A stretch of DNA of 64,000 nt from positions 22,243,501 to 22,307,500 of the forward strand of contig CANUEZ040000024.1 in the NCBI GenBank assembly GCA_948099385.1, written 5' to 3'. The stretch comes from Fasciola hepatica. Its lineage: Eukaryota; Platyhelminthes; Trematoda; Plagiorchiida; Fasciolidae. The notes beneath the pieces were generated by a model, which saw only the letters and a list, made by a program, of their open reading frames with translations, did no database searches and was not told where the DNA came from. The position numbers were made by a program, and so were the translations under genes. Every line of letters starts with the position of its first letter. Within the stretch, counting starts at the first letter, position 1. Shown in pieces: positions 33,354-44,660 of this stretch.

Positions 33354-34276
33354 ATCACAACGAGACCGTGCCTTGACGTGGTGTGATGGCTTGCGTGCCT
33401 CAATAACCCAAGGAGCTATGCGAGATGACTCCCTCAAGCCGGAGATGCAATCATACCTGACAGATCAAGGAATATAGACCGGATAAAGTCCAGTCTCTGA
33501 AACAGTTGGTGAGCAACATCTGAGCTATCCACTTTGTCTCTGGAGAGGACTCCCTAGTGGATAGACACGGAGAAACAGTTTGCCGGTCTAAAACCTCCAC
33601 TAAATGGACGCAGGAGTGGAGTACCTGGGGTTTCTCTCGATGGTGGGAGAAGTGATCGCATTTCACTGGGCAGGTATCACCCACCTAAGCTGGGCAACCC
33701 TTGCCCAAATGATCCTGCCCCGTCCACGTTCCGCCGGCTCTACTGGGTGCAAGGGGCTAAGGAATGAGCCCGAAAAGTGGATGAATAACAAAGCACCAGC
33801 AAAGATAAGACAAGATGGGTACAACAATCAGGTCTCACTTTACAGACTAGAAGAAGTTCCTTCACAGATTCTTCGGTCACGTTCCCAAACTGGATTAACG
33901 CCCCACTACCTTGTGGGTCAGACTTTTGAGTCAAAGGCTCCGAATAGGATTCGCGAAGAAGAACCCCTTCTGCGGTGTGGACAGCCGCAAAGTATGGTAT
34001 GCCCAAAGGTCTCCAGCGCTCCCTAGGGAAATATTTCTCATCTCTGCTCTTTGTCTTTCGCATCCCAAGTCTGAATGGATACCAGAAGCCACAATGTTTC
34101 GTGACCGGGAAATTCAAACCCTCGATAGGGGCAGCAACTTAGAGACAGGGGAAAAAAGGGGGATCCATTCTCCGACCTAAGCATTCTGTTCACTAAGCTG
34201 CTTTCAAAGTTCGAGCACTCTATCAGAAGGGCAACAGGCTGTCCCGGCTAGAATTTTTGAAACCTTCAACAGAGGT

Positions 34277-34993
34277 GTGTCTTGTGTCTCCCAAACACGC
34301 ATACAAGACCCAACTTCAGAGTTAACACTTCGCTCCCCAGCTAAAATCTCGGCTTCTCGTTTCACTCTTCGCGTGTCGGGTGATTCGGTGCCCAGTGCTC
34401 GTGGTCAAGCAGACGCTGACATCGCTTCGAGCAAGAATCCTAAGCGGGAACTGCTCGACTGGATCGCAGTTAACAGTCGCCTGCTTTCGGTTTGGTTGAA
34501 AGGTTCTGTGCACGGCAACAGCAACAAACTGAAGCGTCGATGTCTGTTAGTCGTTTCTGTGTACGTTCCAGCTGACTGTAACTCTCCTGAGGCTAAAGAC
34601 GAATTCTACCAAGATTTTTCTGAACTGCTCCGCAACGTGTGCTCTACGGACATCATGGTTATCGCTGGTGATTTCAATGCTCAATTTGTAATCCTAGGCC
34701 TTTCAGTATCTGGAAAAACTATAGACCTGGTAGATAAATTTTGTTATCTGGGCAGCTGCATTTCATCCAGCGGTCGGCTACTGGATGAGGTGTCTTTGCA
34801 TATACAACAGGATTGTTTTGCTTTTTCCAATCTGAGTCTTCTGTGGAGTTGGCATGACATCCGTTTGTCTATTAAGGGTCGAGTGTACACTGCAGCCGTT
34901 AGGCCCGTGCATCTGTATGGTTCAGAAACAGGGCTACCACGGGTGGAGGATATTACGAAGACTGACGGTATTCGAACACTAATATCTTTGTAG
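34277..34993 (+). pseudogene. Fused RTE ORF: endonuclease joined to C-terminal region, RT deleted
   Basis: 238 open codons. Residues 1-15 match the SETRIQD strand of the endonuclease (here SCVSQTRIQDPTSE, with Glu changed to Gln). Residues 50-80 hold LLDWIAVNSRLLSVWLKGSV, and around residue 130 is the block MVIAGDFNAQF. Directly after it the frame passes into LVDKFCYLGSCISSSGRLL and GRVYTAAVRPVHLYGSET, which belong after the RT YADD box. So the deletion joins at about 34685-34700 and keeps the frame. The product would have neither a full endonuclease nor an RT. The open frame may be chance or recent origin; no function is claimed. Confidence 0.8.
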
Positions 34994-35330
34994 CATTGCT
35001 TGAATCTGATGAGAACACCGTATAAACAATGCTGAGGTTCGGCGGAGAGTCTAATATTCATGGATCAAACCATTAGATGAAACACTTAAGGTCAACAGGC
35101 TACGATGGTTGGAACATGTGTTGCGCATGTCCCCTGACAGGATTCGTCGGTACGCTATGTTCGCTGAGGTGGGTTATGTTTGGAAGATGAGTAAGGATGG
35201 CCAGTCCATGACATGGAGGAAATGTATGAAAAACCTAACCAGTGGACTCAGCCATGTAGGGCATTCTAAACTTCCATGGTGGGTTCCAAGAAACCCTCCC
35301 ACTCGGTGGCCATAAACTTTAGAGGAAACG
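34994..35330 (+). pseudogene. RTE C-terminal tail of the inserted copy
   Basis: Broken frames read LRSTGYDGWNMCC and then, at 35109-35315, EHVLRMSPDRIRRYAMFAEV and WRKCMKNLTSGLSHVGHSKL, ending at WVPRNPPTRWP. The same blocks recur at 61.62-61.83 kb and at 2.2-2.4 kb. The W-x-x-HVLRM and GP/GWGPRDPP-like elements mark the conserved end of this LINE group. Confidence 0.75.
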
Positions 35331-35532
35331 GCTAGGTATCGTGATCAGTGGTGCCCCTGTGTTCACAAACCTTCTTTATCGACTTGATACCAATATCTGT
35401 AGTTCTTTTACTACTCGTTTACTATTCCTGTCCTTTCTCATTATTTCCAATTAAGGCTCCTACCAGGAGATATCAGCCAAAGCCATCGCACCCAGTGCGT
35501 TGTTAACGGTTATATGAACTGAACTGATGTAC

Positions 35533-35712
35533 TGACTTACCTGCATGCCTGCCACATCCCTCCACACGTCCCGCATTTAGACATCCCATCCCGCATAAAT
35601 ATCTATCCGCACTCCACAAAGCCCTGATTAGCACGTGTTCTGGTTGATAAAATGAAAGTCACAGAGGAACCTCGGTGGACGAACCAGTTTTTTCTGCAGT
35701 ATTTAATTTTAT
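35533..35712 (+). mobile_element. CR1-like LINE 3' end, right part, after the RTE insertion
   Basis: Continues the CR1 3' end that breaks off at 33353. It contains 'cccgcataaatatctat' and 'agcacgtgttctg', in the same order as the reverse complement of 30880-30960. Similarity fades near 35712. Confidence 0.85.
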
Positions 35713-36869
35713 GTTTATTTCAGCGTGACAGTGAATCAGTTTTCCTCTTTCTGACTGAAATTTTAGTGTCTTAGCTTGCCGAAGTCTTCAGTACAATATA
35801 ACACATGACAGTTCTCCACAAAGTACTTATTATCACTGAAACATTAGCATAAAAATCGAAGTAACTCATCGATGCACGTTCATCAGATCGTTACCTATCT
35901 TTCGGTTCGAGACTATGTAGGATGGGCTGGCAGATAGGTGATACTGTGGTTCTTTTTGTTGAACTTCCGGAGTTCAAATACAACGTCAATGATTTACCGG
36001 ATTTATTTCAAAGATTTTCAAATCTATCACTTACTCGCCGGAATCTTGTCTAACCGAATAGAATGGACTGGTTTTCAGTGCAGTTCAAATTGAAGGTACT
36101 GTTTGATACGGTTGTTGATCAGAACACAACCAGTCTAAAAGTAATAAGCTAACACATTCCTTCTTCGGTTGATTTTGTGGCTAAGATGACGAAACAAGAA
36201 GTGAAAGCACACGTGCAACTCAGTTTTGATCAGAAAGTGCCTTCATCAGGGAAACATCTTGGAAATCGATGCGGTCGCCGCTTTAATCCGTTCTGTTTAC
36301 CTTTTGTGAGGAAAGAAATAGATGCATATAAAATACTCTTTCGTAGTCTTGAAGGAAAAAATGATCTTGTCTGTTCGCCCAAATCATTTTAAGCTACCTG
36401 GGTTTGTCGGGTTGTGTGGGTGTTAAAAACGCGTACTAAGTGAACTGGTTAAGGGTGTATCGAATCGTACTCTGTTCGCTTGACAGAAAAATTCACGTGG
36501 GGTTAAAAAAGTTACTTATGTTGAAACATTGCGCATATCGACCAAACTGAACTGGTATTTGATGTTCGTTTGTTTGTTTGATGAGCTTCTCGCGCGAAAT
36601 CTAGCAAGAAATACGATATAAAAATCCATATTCAACTCTCGATGATATTATCCCTCAAATCGAAGCTAGTTATTTGATCACGGGCTTGTTTCAGTACTGA
36701 TGAAATCACTTATTTAATATTGTTTGTTCCCAACTGTTTTCAGTGGTTAAACGGCTCTCCTGATTAAGCACTGGTCAGACCCAGAGATTATCGTCTTGAT
36801 TAATTTCAAAATATTTCTCATTCTTTTTATTCACTATGCGGGAATAGCACAATATTTCAAGAATGGGGT
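35713..36869. other. Unassigned, AT-rich
   Basis: No supported feature. The plus frame 36177-36392 (71 codons, basic) shows no motif and lacks convincing splice signals. Confidence 0.5.
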
Positions 36870-36985
36870 GCTGCCGGTTAGAGTCTGTCGAAGGGGAAGT
36901 GAACCGCGCGAAGAGGTGGCTGGATTCGAACTCGGGACCACAAGATTCAAAGTTCACCATGACGACCGCCGATCAATTTCAGTCC
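36870..36985 (-). repeat. tRNA-derived SINE, family B, minus copy
   Basis: Minus strand B box AGTTCGAATCCAG is at 36920-36933, preceded by 'gtcgtcatggtgaac' and followed by 'gcgcggttcactt'. This order is shared with 6868-6935. The A box is degraded. Confidence 0.55.
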
Positions 36986-38098
36986 TCCTGATGTGTTTTA
37001 GAATAAAAGTATTTTTTTTCTAATTCATACTGTCCTATTGATTTCCTTTTAGGGGTAAAAACAGGTAAATTAGAATTTAATCTAAGTGAATGCTTTTTTG
37101 TGTATTAAGTTAAGTTAGACATTTTTCCAAAGGTTATGATGATTTCCATGTTAAAATTGTTCAGTCACCGTGAACTGTGAACCCATAATGCCCCTAATAT
37201 TCGGCTTAAGTATGACCAATATAGTGACACCTAACAACCATCCTGGTTTCTGGGGCATCAGTACACTTACAAAAATATTAGCTGGGGTAAAATGCATATT
37301 ACATGATTAAACGTGAGTAAAAAAATTTCTCATGCCCAGAATATCTGACTATCTCGCTTAATTTCCAATAAAAGATGACAACCGCTCTCCGAAATGTGAA
37401 ATGGATGGATCTCTATGTAGATTTTCAAATATTCAGTAACGTACTGTTGTCGAATTTGTGTTTTATCAGCCGATGTCATATCTACCAAAAACCGACTTTG
37501 AAAAAGGTTAACCGTAGTAGCCAAAAAGTCGTCTGATTACAAAACTTCCGATAACGCTACGTTGCTAATTAATAATCTTTTACATATCATATCGAGTCGT
37601 CTATTTTTTCCCATGTACCTCAAACCGCACTCGGTTCCGGTACGTTAAAAGTAGATTTTTTCGGCCTAGAACGACATGGTTTGGTTCTCAGTTGAACTAA
37701 AATAAAGGGTGTGTTTAAAGGTGTAGATGTAGAGGGGAAAAACCGGACAGACAGCTAGTCAACTGGATGGAGAAATACATTTTTATTGCAAACATCAGAA
37801 TGAGTATGGAATGGGCACGCCCCGTTAACCAGGAGACCAACCGCACTGTTCGTGAACCGGTAACCATAACACTGAGAACCAGAATGAAGAAGTACACCGG
37901 CACATCTGCCGGATATGATAATCATCCGAGTGACGACGACGTGCTGAATATAAATGAAGTTGACTGTGAAGCGATTCGAGCTTCCTAACCGTCAGTCTCA
38001 AACGGTCATCAAGGTGGATTTTGAAACTATCTGGAATCTTGCTTTCGCCGCCCGTCAATCCTCAAATGGCAGCCTCTAATTAACGCGACTCCCTTCCC

Positions 38099-38103
<5 letters not shown>
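36986..38103. other. Unassigned
   Basis: AT-rich; frames at 37330-37524 (-) and 37767-37988 (+) carry no recognised motif. Confidence 0.5.

Positions 38104-38149
<46 letters not shown>
38104..38149. repeat. (TA)n microsatellite
   Basis: About 46 bases of alternating TA, slightly irregular at the left end. Confidence 0.95.
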
Positions 38150-38151
<2 letters not shown>

Positions 38152-38665
38152 AGTGGAAAGAGGATAGACATTCAGCTCCGACTGGAAACACGACTGATCA
38201 TTTCTCCACCGGTTTCCGCTTGCCACAACAATCATTGATTATATGTAGTCCCTGAAAGCAATTTCTAATGGACGAAAGAGTAAAGAGAATGGGAACATAC
38301 AAACGAAATCCGTATCTATCAGGAGTAGTTGAGCATCACTCCTCAGAACAATGTTCTAAGAATGATAAAGGAAAAAATGGTTAGAAATTCACTTTCAGAA
38401 ATGCACAGATATTCAGTAGAATGCGTTAGATAAATTCTATTTGAGTTTCTGTCGTAATGGGACTGTTCCTAATTTGGAACAAGTCATAGGTGATAAGTAC
38501 CTGGTGACGCGTTTGTTCTTTGTCTTAGGCAAACAAAGTACGCCACGTTCGGTTAGTCCCGAACACAGCAATCAATAAAATCACATTACCAGACTGCCAG
38601 ACAAATAGTTCTGAGGCGGTGTTCGAGTGTTTGACTATCAAGTCTTTTTATTTACTTCCTTTTAT

Positions 38666-38668
<3 letters not shown>
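38150..38668. other. Unassigned
   Basis: Between two TA tracts; nothing recognised. Confidence 0.5.

Positions 38669-38705
<37 letters not shown>
38669..38705. repeat. (TA)n microsatellite
   Basis: About 36 bases of alternating AT. Confidence 0.95.
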
Positions 38706-38710
<5 letters not shown>

Positions 38711-39169
38711 GGCCGATTGGTCCAGAAGAAGCTTCTATGCTGACCGGTAGGGTACACCTAATTGCACCCCCTTTCCGGCGAAGAAGTCAGTCCCGTCCCT
38801 GTCTAGTACCAATATACGTTATCTTTTCACAAAGATGTTGGATTTAATCCTCGTCCTCTGTTCTAGCATCCATGTCTATGCTTGTGTGGTTCGTGTGTAG
38901 GAGTTGTAGCTAAACCCACATATTGCCAACCCACTCAAGTCGATAGAAGGCTCTAAACAACACCGACATGACAGGAGTACAATTATCAAGAAAGCTGGGC
39001 ACGAAGTGGCTACCTAAGTCAACTCCTCTTGGGGTGAGAAGTCTGAATTCGTTTATGCATACTCAGAAAACGGTATTTCATCTCTGTCTAATTTCATTAC
39101 ACTACATCACAATGGTAAAATATTTCACGAAACGAATCGTGATGCTGCCCATTCGGACAGTGACCGGTT
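38706..39169. other. Unassigned, just upstream of a CR1-like LINE
   Basis: Could include its 5' end, but no endonuclease motif is visible before about 39300. Confidence 0.4.
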
Positions 39170-39329
39170 GAGGTGTTCGGATTTGAGGATTCCCTAGTTA
39201 TTCAGTGCCATTCTATATTTTCTTCCCATGGGAACATCATCATAACAAAGTTACACTTAGCCCCGTTTTGCACACAGAGCACCTTTTCGTTCTTCTATGA
39301 CTCCGTTTTATCTCTTCTTGTTTCTGTGT

Positions 39330-39770
39330 CCGTTGACAATTTGCACATCACGGCAGGTGATTTCAATAACTGCGTTTGATATAACTGACCTTTGTGTTTT
39401 TCCAGTCAGAGGAAACTCTGTTCCAGACGGGATTATCACCAATCGTACTGAATTATTCTCCTCCAGTTTACGCGCATCTGCTTCAGCCAGTGATGATTGT
39501 CTGCTTATTTTAAGGTTCAAGATGTACTCCGGTCTGCTTATCAACCTTTCAGGTAAACCAGTCGAATCGAAATTCGCCTCCATAATTTTTCAAGTGACAA
39601 CATCCTTCTCCTATAAAAATTCCTCTTCCAAGCATCTTGCTGGCTTTCCTTCGCATTGTCACCAACCAGTATTGTCAACTTTTCGTTGGAACGGTCAATT
39701 TGATCTCCGATTCGTGCTGCCCCCAGAAACCTTTTTCCACTGTAATGATCATGGTACTTATCCAATATGA
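39330..39770 (+). pseudogene. CR1-like endonuclease, C-terminal part
   Basis: The frames 39173-39379 and 39297-39770 overlap at the AGDFNN strand (metal-binding Asp). The second continues with GNSVPDGIITNRTELFS and SASASDDCLLILRFKMYS, where the terminal S-D-H pair of the family has become S-D-D. The remaining part is a linker to the RT without motif. The nuclease is inactive by truncation and frameshift. Confidence 0.7.
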
Positions 39771-40296
39771 TAATCATTGAGAGAGAGCAGGGGAAACATT
39801 TCTACAAAACCCGAGACAATTAAAAAAATTGGAGACTTTTCTGGTTTACCAAAGAAGTAAATCAAACTCGTAGCTTTTTTTCCACTCAACTCTTATGCAG
39901 CTACAACCAAGCATTCGGATTCTGCGTGGAAAGAAAACAAAACCAGTGAACTATGCCGCAGACGCAGATAATAATAACAATACATTTATTCACCCGTCTA
40001 CGGACTCTCGGATCACATTCATGCCGGAAAATGGCGTGAACATAGTCCCATTCTGCAGAGAAGAAGTCGTTAGGTCACTAAGTGTTAGTCCTGATGGCTT
40101 ATCGTCATCTCTTTTGACGCATAGTACTGTTACTATGATCGTTATATATACTTCTATTTCTGACAAATTTTTATGCTTGTATTGTTTTCCGCACTGGTGG
40201 AGGCCCGGCACTATTGTTCCGATAATCATACTCCATAACTCTAGTGTTTTAATGAAAACTTTCTTTCAGTTAGCCTAAATTCACCTGGTCTTAAGC

Positions 40297-40581
40297 TTGA
40301 CGAAGAGCGTCATTCTTACACACCTGAGTTATTCTACGAAACCTCCCAACGATCCATTTCAATGTATCTATAAACCAAACAGGTTTGGTTTTGATGATGA
40401 TACTTCTCTAGTCCATTATATAACCAAATCGTTGACAACATCAACGAGATCTGGACTGTGTACTTTCTTAGACCACTCGTCCTTTTTATATTCTATTTCG
40501 CGTTGCCTTCTCCTTCGTAAACTGGAAGCTTTTGTTTGTCCCACTCCCCTATTGTCGTAGTTGCCTGATTATTATTAGTAC

Positions 40582-40625
<44 letters not shown>

Positions 40626-40886
40626 TGCCCGACTACCAACCGATCTCAGTACACATAAGTGAGTCTTAAAGTACTCATACCCTTACTGAATAGTTTAGGA
40701 TTTCTTCAGAAAGCTGTCCTTTCCCCCTATTTGTTTTCCACCTACCTTACGGGTTTATTAATTCGTTCTTCGACACATTTATTTAAATATACCGATGATT
40801 TTGCTCCCCGTCTAGCCATTTCCGAAACCCAGAATTTCAATATTTTTTTCAGTAGAGTGTCTCTAACCTATAGTTTCTCTGTCTGA
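40297..40886 (+). pseudogene. CR1-like reverse transcriptase, partial
   Basis: 40297-40560 holds the fingers and first palm strand. The catalytic Asp of that strand appears present in CTFLDHSSFLYS, although the conserved 'AFD' is changed to FLY. The (ATT)n tract interrupts at 40568-40624. 40659-40886 holds the second half with SPYLFSTYL and YTDDFA. Intervening residues are lost. This is a different copy from the CR1 at 52.9-55.9 kb, where the palm box is mutated. Confidence 0.75.
40568..40624. repeat. (ATT)n microsatellite
   Basis: About 57 bases of ATT repeats with two imperfections at the left. It lies inside the decayed CR1 RT region. Confidence 0.95.
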
Positions 40887-40900
40887 TCCGGTTCAAATCT

Positions 40901-41723
40901 TAATTCATCTGCTCCATTTACTGCTTCTCAATCTTTCATGGTTTTACCATAACTTCGACAAGGAACAAGGCAGATCATTCAGACCTCCATTGAACAGCAA
41001 ATACACGCACACATGTGCTTGTCTGTTCCTCCATGTGGCTTCGTGAGTAGCCCAAAGAAATTGATCCGGATAAATCCAAGCGATCGAATGGATAACCTGA
41101 AGAATAACCAGATTAGCGACTTCTTCATCTGGCCCGCACCACCACCCCGTTCCCTACTTCTTATGCTGACATCACAGCTACTTCTTTTTGGTTCTGTTAT
41201 TGCCTTCTGACCATAATTTCGGTCAAGATCAGTGCAGGTCGTCTCAGTAAGAACAAACTAAACACAACAAAAACAAACACGGTGACAGACTCTGATTGCC
41301 TCCCGCCTTCAATCAACCATCCGCTTTTTCGGCCAATAATGTTTGTTCGTTTGTCCACTTGTGACCAGTTGTAGTGTTGCTTCGATCCTCACAGAAGCGC
41401 CGCAAGCGCCCAATCAAACAAATCCATGGCTTTTGTACACACACGCATCATCGTTCACATGACATCAACTTGATGTGTGCGGCTGGATCCGGGCACGGCC
41501 CTCCATGGTTAACTCGAGATCAATTTTGTTGGACAGTCCAAATATATGATGTCCATTCTGTTTTTTCCGCGCTAACTTCTGAACCAAATCAATTAGAAGG
41601 ACCGAATCCGGTATGATGATAGGTCAGCTCACTATCGTATCAAATGGGCACAGATTCTAAGCATGAAACGATTTATCCCGGAAATGGTGGCTGAGAGGAT
41701 GCGCAGTGCTATCTAAGTCACCC
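40901..41723. other. Unassigned
   Basis: No supported gene. 41374-41616 (+) is open but without motif. Confidence 0.5.
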
Positions 41724-42300
41724 CTAGACAAATGGTAGAAATGACGAGCGGGCTACAAAGTAGTGATCTTTATAGTTATTGACTGAAATGCAATGTCCAG
41801 GTATGCTTCCAGTTATATGTCGGATTGTCTCAGGTTCTATGCTATCCCATTCATTGAGGGCGGCGGACGTCAATTCGTACAAAGTGCCGAAGACTCTTGC
41901 AGCTGCATAGACTCGCTTCACTAACAAACCACGGACATTTTAAATTGGGTTCATTTCTGAACTGTGAGTGGGCCAAGCATGCATGGTCTTGATTTTCCGA
42001 TAATATAGCCGTATTCTGGTAACGTTGGCCGTATGTATGGAGGCTTTGTCATGTTGATATTCCGTGATCCTCAGTCAATTTTCCGGAACAATGGGAAGTA
42101 AAAACGCTCATTGTTCTGGTGTGTGAGTCAGCGGCCTGCTTCCTTCCCAAGACCACTAACTGGGACTTTCCATCTTCAAAAATCAAACAAGCAGACCATC
42201 ACAGAGCCAACCCCGACAGCTGAGGTTCAGCTTGCTTTCCTAGAAGTCGTGCCAATTGTACATGATTCCACCAGAACCGTCAAAAATGAACTTATCATAT
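41724..42300 (-). pseudogene. Tc1/mariner transposase, catalytic C-terminal half, dead
   Basis: Minus sense. A strand with GSVMV near 42220 matches the family's SVMVWG. The second catalytic strand reads QHDKASIHTAN near 42040 (family QxDNAxxHTA; catalytic Asp present). Then come a WPTHSSEMNPI block near 41960 (family WPxxSPDLNPIE) and, in the frame 41927-41724, SAALNEWDSIEPETIRHITG and SIPGHCISV, typical of the Tc1 C-terminus. The third acidic position, after NPI, is a TAA stop, and another stop follows SVMV. The enzyme would cut and paste DNA at TA sites. Terminal inverted repeats were not identified. Confidence 0.8.
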
Positions 42301-42773
42301 CAGCAAAATTCCCATTATTACATTAGGCAATCCAAGTTGTGATTTCTGACACATTCACCTTGATCTTCAAAATGGCGTTCAGTCATTCAAGACATTGATT
42401 TCATCTTTCTTCTGACGCAGGTGTGGTGCTGAGTGTAGAGGTTGCTGTAGAGGCCGACTGCTTACTTTCAATAGCGGGGACTTCTGCAACTTCTCTGCAC
42501 TCGTCAGTTGCTTCGAAGCACCACGCGAGAGTGTTCTCGTGGCCTCGATTTTCCTTGACGACACTTTGGTTAAGATCCCTTAAAAAGTTACGAATAATTA
42601 TTATGGATCTGAAAATTTTCTTGGAAATCTGGCACATGCTTTTCCTCGAGTTTTTGTAACCAATTAGTTTTCCATGTTCCGGCTCAGAGAGCCTTGAACC
42701 TCATTCCATCCTTGTTTTCATAAATGAGAGATGACTACTTCTAATGGGAGGGTACAGCTTGAGTCAAATTTGT

Positions 42774-43052
42774 TCACGAATCACGCATGACGTGAACAAC
42801 TATTAAAGACACATCACTGAGTATGAAAAATGTGTCATCACCGATCAGGGTCGTTGCGTTCGCAATCCAAGTCGACGTTTTTGCCATTCTTCTAGGAGTG
42901 AGCTTAACAGCATTTCGCACAATCACAGGCACCTTTTTCGGGATAAATAAAATTATCCTTTTCATGTTTAAAATCCGTGTGCATATTTGATAGTGGCGGT
43001 GAGTTGACACACTAGCTGGCCAAATTTGGTCACTATAAGAAGCTTGGATCAA
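42774..43052 (-). pseudogene. Possible Tc1/mariner DNA-binding N-terminal part
   Basis: Minus-strand frame with VRNAVKLTPRRMAKTSTWIA, resembling the second helix-turn-helix of mariner/Tc1 transposases (NPRRSARKMARE-like). It lies in the same orientation as, and 0.5 kb before, the catalytic half. The gap between has no recognisable first catalytic Asp block. Tentative. Confidence 0.4.
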
Positions 43053-43417
43053 AAGTAATCCCAGGAAAAACCGGGTGGATTTAATAGCATTTCGAGAACT
43101 AGCTATAACATATCACATGGCGCATTGTGTTCCACACATTCCGAACCGATTTCGGCCACGATGCATTAACTACCATGGGTAATTTGATGACGAACGGAAA
43201 TATCATATGCAACAATCTCACTAGTTGCTGTGTGTCGGAAATCTCCGACATAGTTGTACATGTTTTGGAGAGATCTATGTAAAATAGAAGATACCATTCG
43301 AGGGGTTCTGTTAGCCAGACGACTGTCTTCAAATGGCGAAAGATAAGTTCGTGATCAACAAAGACCGTGGTCTTGAGAAATAAAACAGAAAGATTTGTAT
43401 GCACTCCCTGATCACTG

Positions 43418-43518
43418 TGCTTGGGGGGTTTAGGTCACCAACGTTTCGTCATGAATGCGCAAGTGTCACCCGGACCTGTGATGGGCAAACCGTTTGCCAC
43501 CTAAACCCCCCAAGCTCA
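43418..43518. repeat. Foldback: 16-bp inverted repeat, about 65-bp loop
   Basis: GCTTGGGGGGTTTAGGT at 43419-43435 is the reverse complement of ACCTAAACCCCCCAAGC at 43500-43516. The arms are perfect. The loop has no tRNA boxes. It could be the two ends of a tiny foldback element or a strong hairpin in a transcript. Confidence 0.8.
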
Positions 43519-44519
43519 GCAACGAGCCGTCGAAAACTACCAATATACATTAGCTGTTTCATAAGTGGCTTTTCAAGCGTCTTAGGTATACTCTTCTCTG
43601 CATGGGTTGCTGATCGCTGAGCTTGACGTTTAGGTCATAGCTTTACGTCGGTCGAGGTGACATCATCAGCGAGTGGGTTACGACGCTGTCCACTTGACTA
43701 GTGTTGAGAAGTTTGTCATCTGACGCAGCCATCATCATTCCATAAAATTCATCAATATGAACTACGAACAATGCCAGCATTCAGAACAATAATATACATG
43801 GAAATTAGGCGAAGCTCAAATTTCTTCGTTTCCTCAGGTAACGCAGAAAGCAAAAAATGTCCATTATCGGTACGATCACACGGTGTTGAAACACTCCTTA
43901 CGAGAACACTGGTCTATTGTAATTTAACCTTCTGAAGCACAGAATTCGCCAACCAGCTTGTAAAATCTTTTAAAAAAGCCCCTTCGAACTGATCAATTAG
44001 TGCAAAACCCTGATAGTACGCATTGCTTGTCAGTACTTTTATGTCGATGGCACCGAGTGGGTGCATGATACTTTTTATACAAGTTACTATTCTTTCGGTT
44101 TTGTGTATCCCAAAACCATTTGATCACCCTCTGTACATCGCTTGTTTGAAGGTCTGCTCCTGTGCATACTTCTAACCGGAACCACTAGCTCTGCAAGCAT
44201 TTTTCGGCACAAACTTGCGCAATCGGCTCTGCCTAATACACACAAGTAGAAGTTTTGTGGCCTTGCTTTTTGGATCTTTTTGACAACGGTTGATGGTGTG
44301 CCCTGAAGGAGATGACTCCAAAACATTCAGCGCATTATATTGTCTGATCAGTCTGTCATTTGCCTGCATTCAAGACTTCAGTATGAAATGACGCCGCTGC
44401 AGTAAGAAGTCATGATTAGCAAGGGTGAAGAAATGTGATCGTTCAAACTCAGTGAAGGGAGGTGATACCACGTGGTACTTACGTGAAGGAAACTGTTGAT
44501 AGCAAGCCCGGATAATCTA
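43519..44519. other. Unassigned; 44087-44369 (-) open in two frames
   Basis: The minus-strand frames contain Cys/Lys-rich segments, perhaps an old retrotransposon gag or linker, but no diagnostic motif was found. Nothing else supported. Confidence 0.4.
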
Positions 44520-44660
44520 GCTGGGATATTTGTGATTCACAGTCATCCCACCCCGTGGGGTTCGAGTCCCAGTTTGGAGCTCGTTGAATATGTATTGTCC
44601 ACGGTTCCTAACCGCACGGTTCTGTAGTGCTTGCACGCTGTTGAACTGAGCGTTCAGCGG
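44520..44660 (+). repeat. tRNA-headed SINE fragment (family A)
   Basis: B box GGTTCGAGTCCC at 44559-44570. The following 'agtttggagctcgttgaa' corresponds to 'agttggggctcgatgaaa' at 62888-62905. The end 'gttgaactgagcgtt' at 44640-44654 matches the family tail. The hammerhead core is not recognisable in this copy. Confidence 0.6.

Larger units (their letters stand above)
33354..35532 (+). mobile_element. RTE-clade LINE, internally deleted, inserted in a CR1 3' end
   Basis: 33354-34276 is a 5' leader (GC-rich, begins shortly before 'cgtgccttgacgtggtgtg'). 34277-34993 is a fused frame with the endonuclease start joined to the post-RT region. 34994-35330 is the broken C-terminus, and a short 'gaactgaactga' tail is at 35516-35527. 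The RT core, about 1.3-1.5 kb, is missing. Flanking CR1 sequence continues on both sides, so both borders are sharp. A target duplication of only a few bases (gac) is possible. Confidence 0.85.
39170..40900 (+). mobile_element. CR1-like LINE, degenerate plus copy (endonuclease end and RT)
   Basis: Endonuclease end at 39330-39540: DNLHITAGDFNN, then a block PVRGNSVPDGIITNRTELFS which matches the GGNAVLDRIITN block of the minus copy at 55.4 kb. RT N-terminus at about 40300-40560: NDPFQCIYKPNRFGF followed by FLDHSSFLYSISR, where the family has FLDxSSAFDxVxR (first catalytic Asp strand). RT palm at 40690-40810: GFLQKAVLSPYLFSTYL, then LFKYTDDFA. The YTDD box is intact. Gaps of missing sequence separate the blocks, and every segment is in a different frame. 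The C-terminus seen in the 3' end copies was not found here. Confidence 0.8.

Noticed and set aside
44087..44369. Retrotransposon Gag or BEL linker on the minus strand
   Set aside because: Open in two frames with Cys/Lys-rich content but no finger, protease or RT motif; kept as unassigned.
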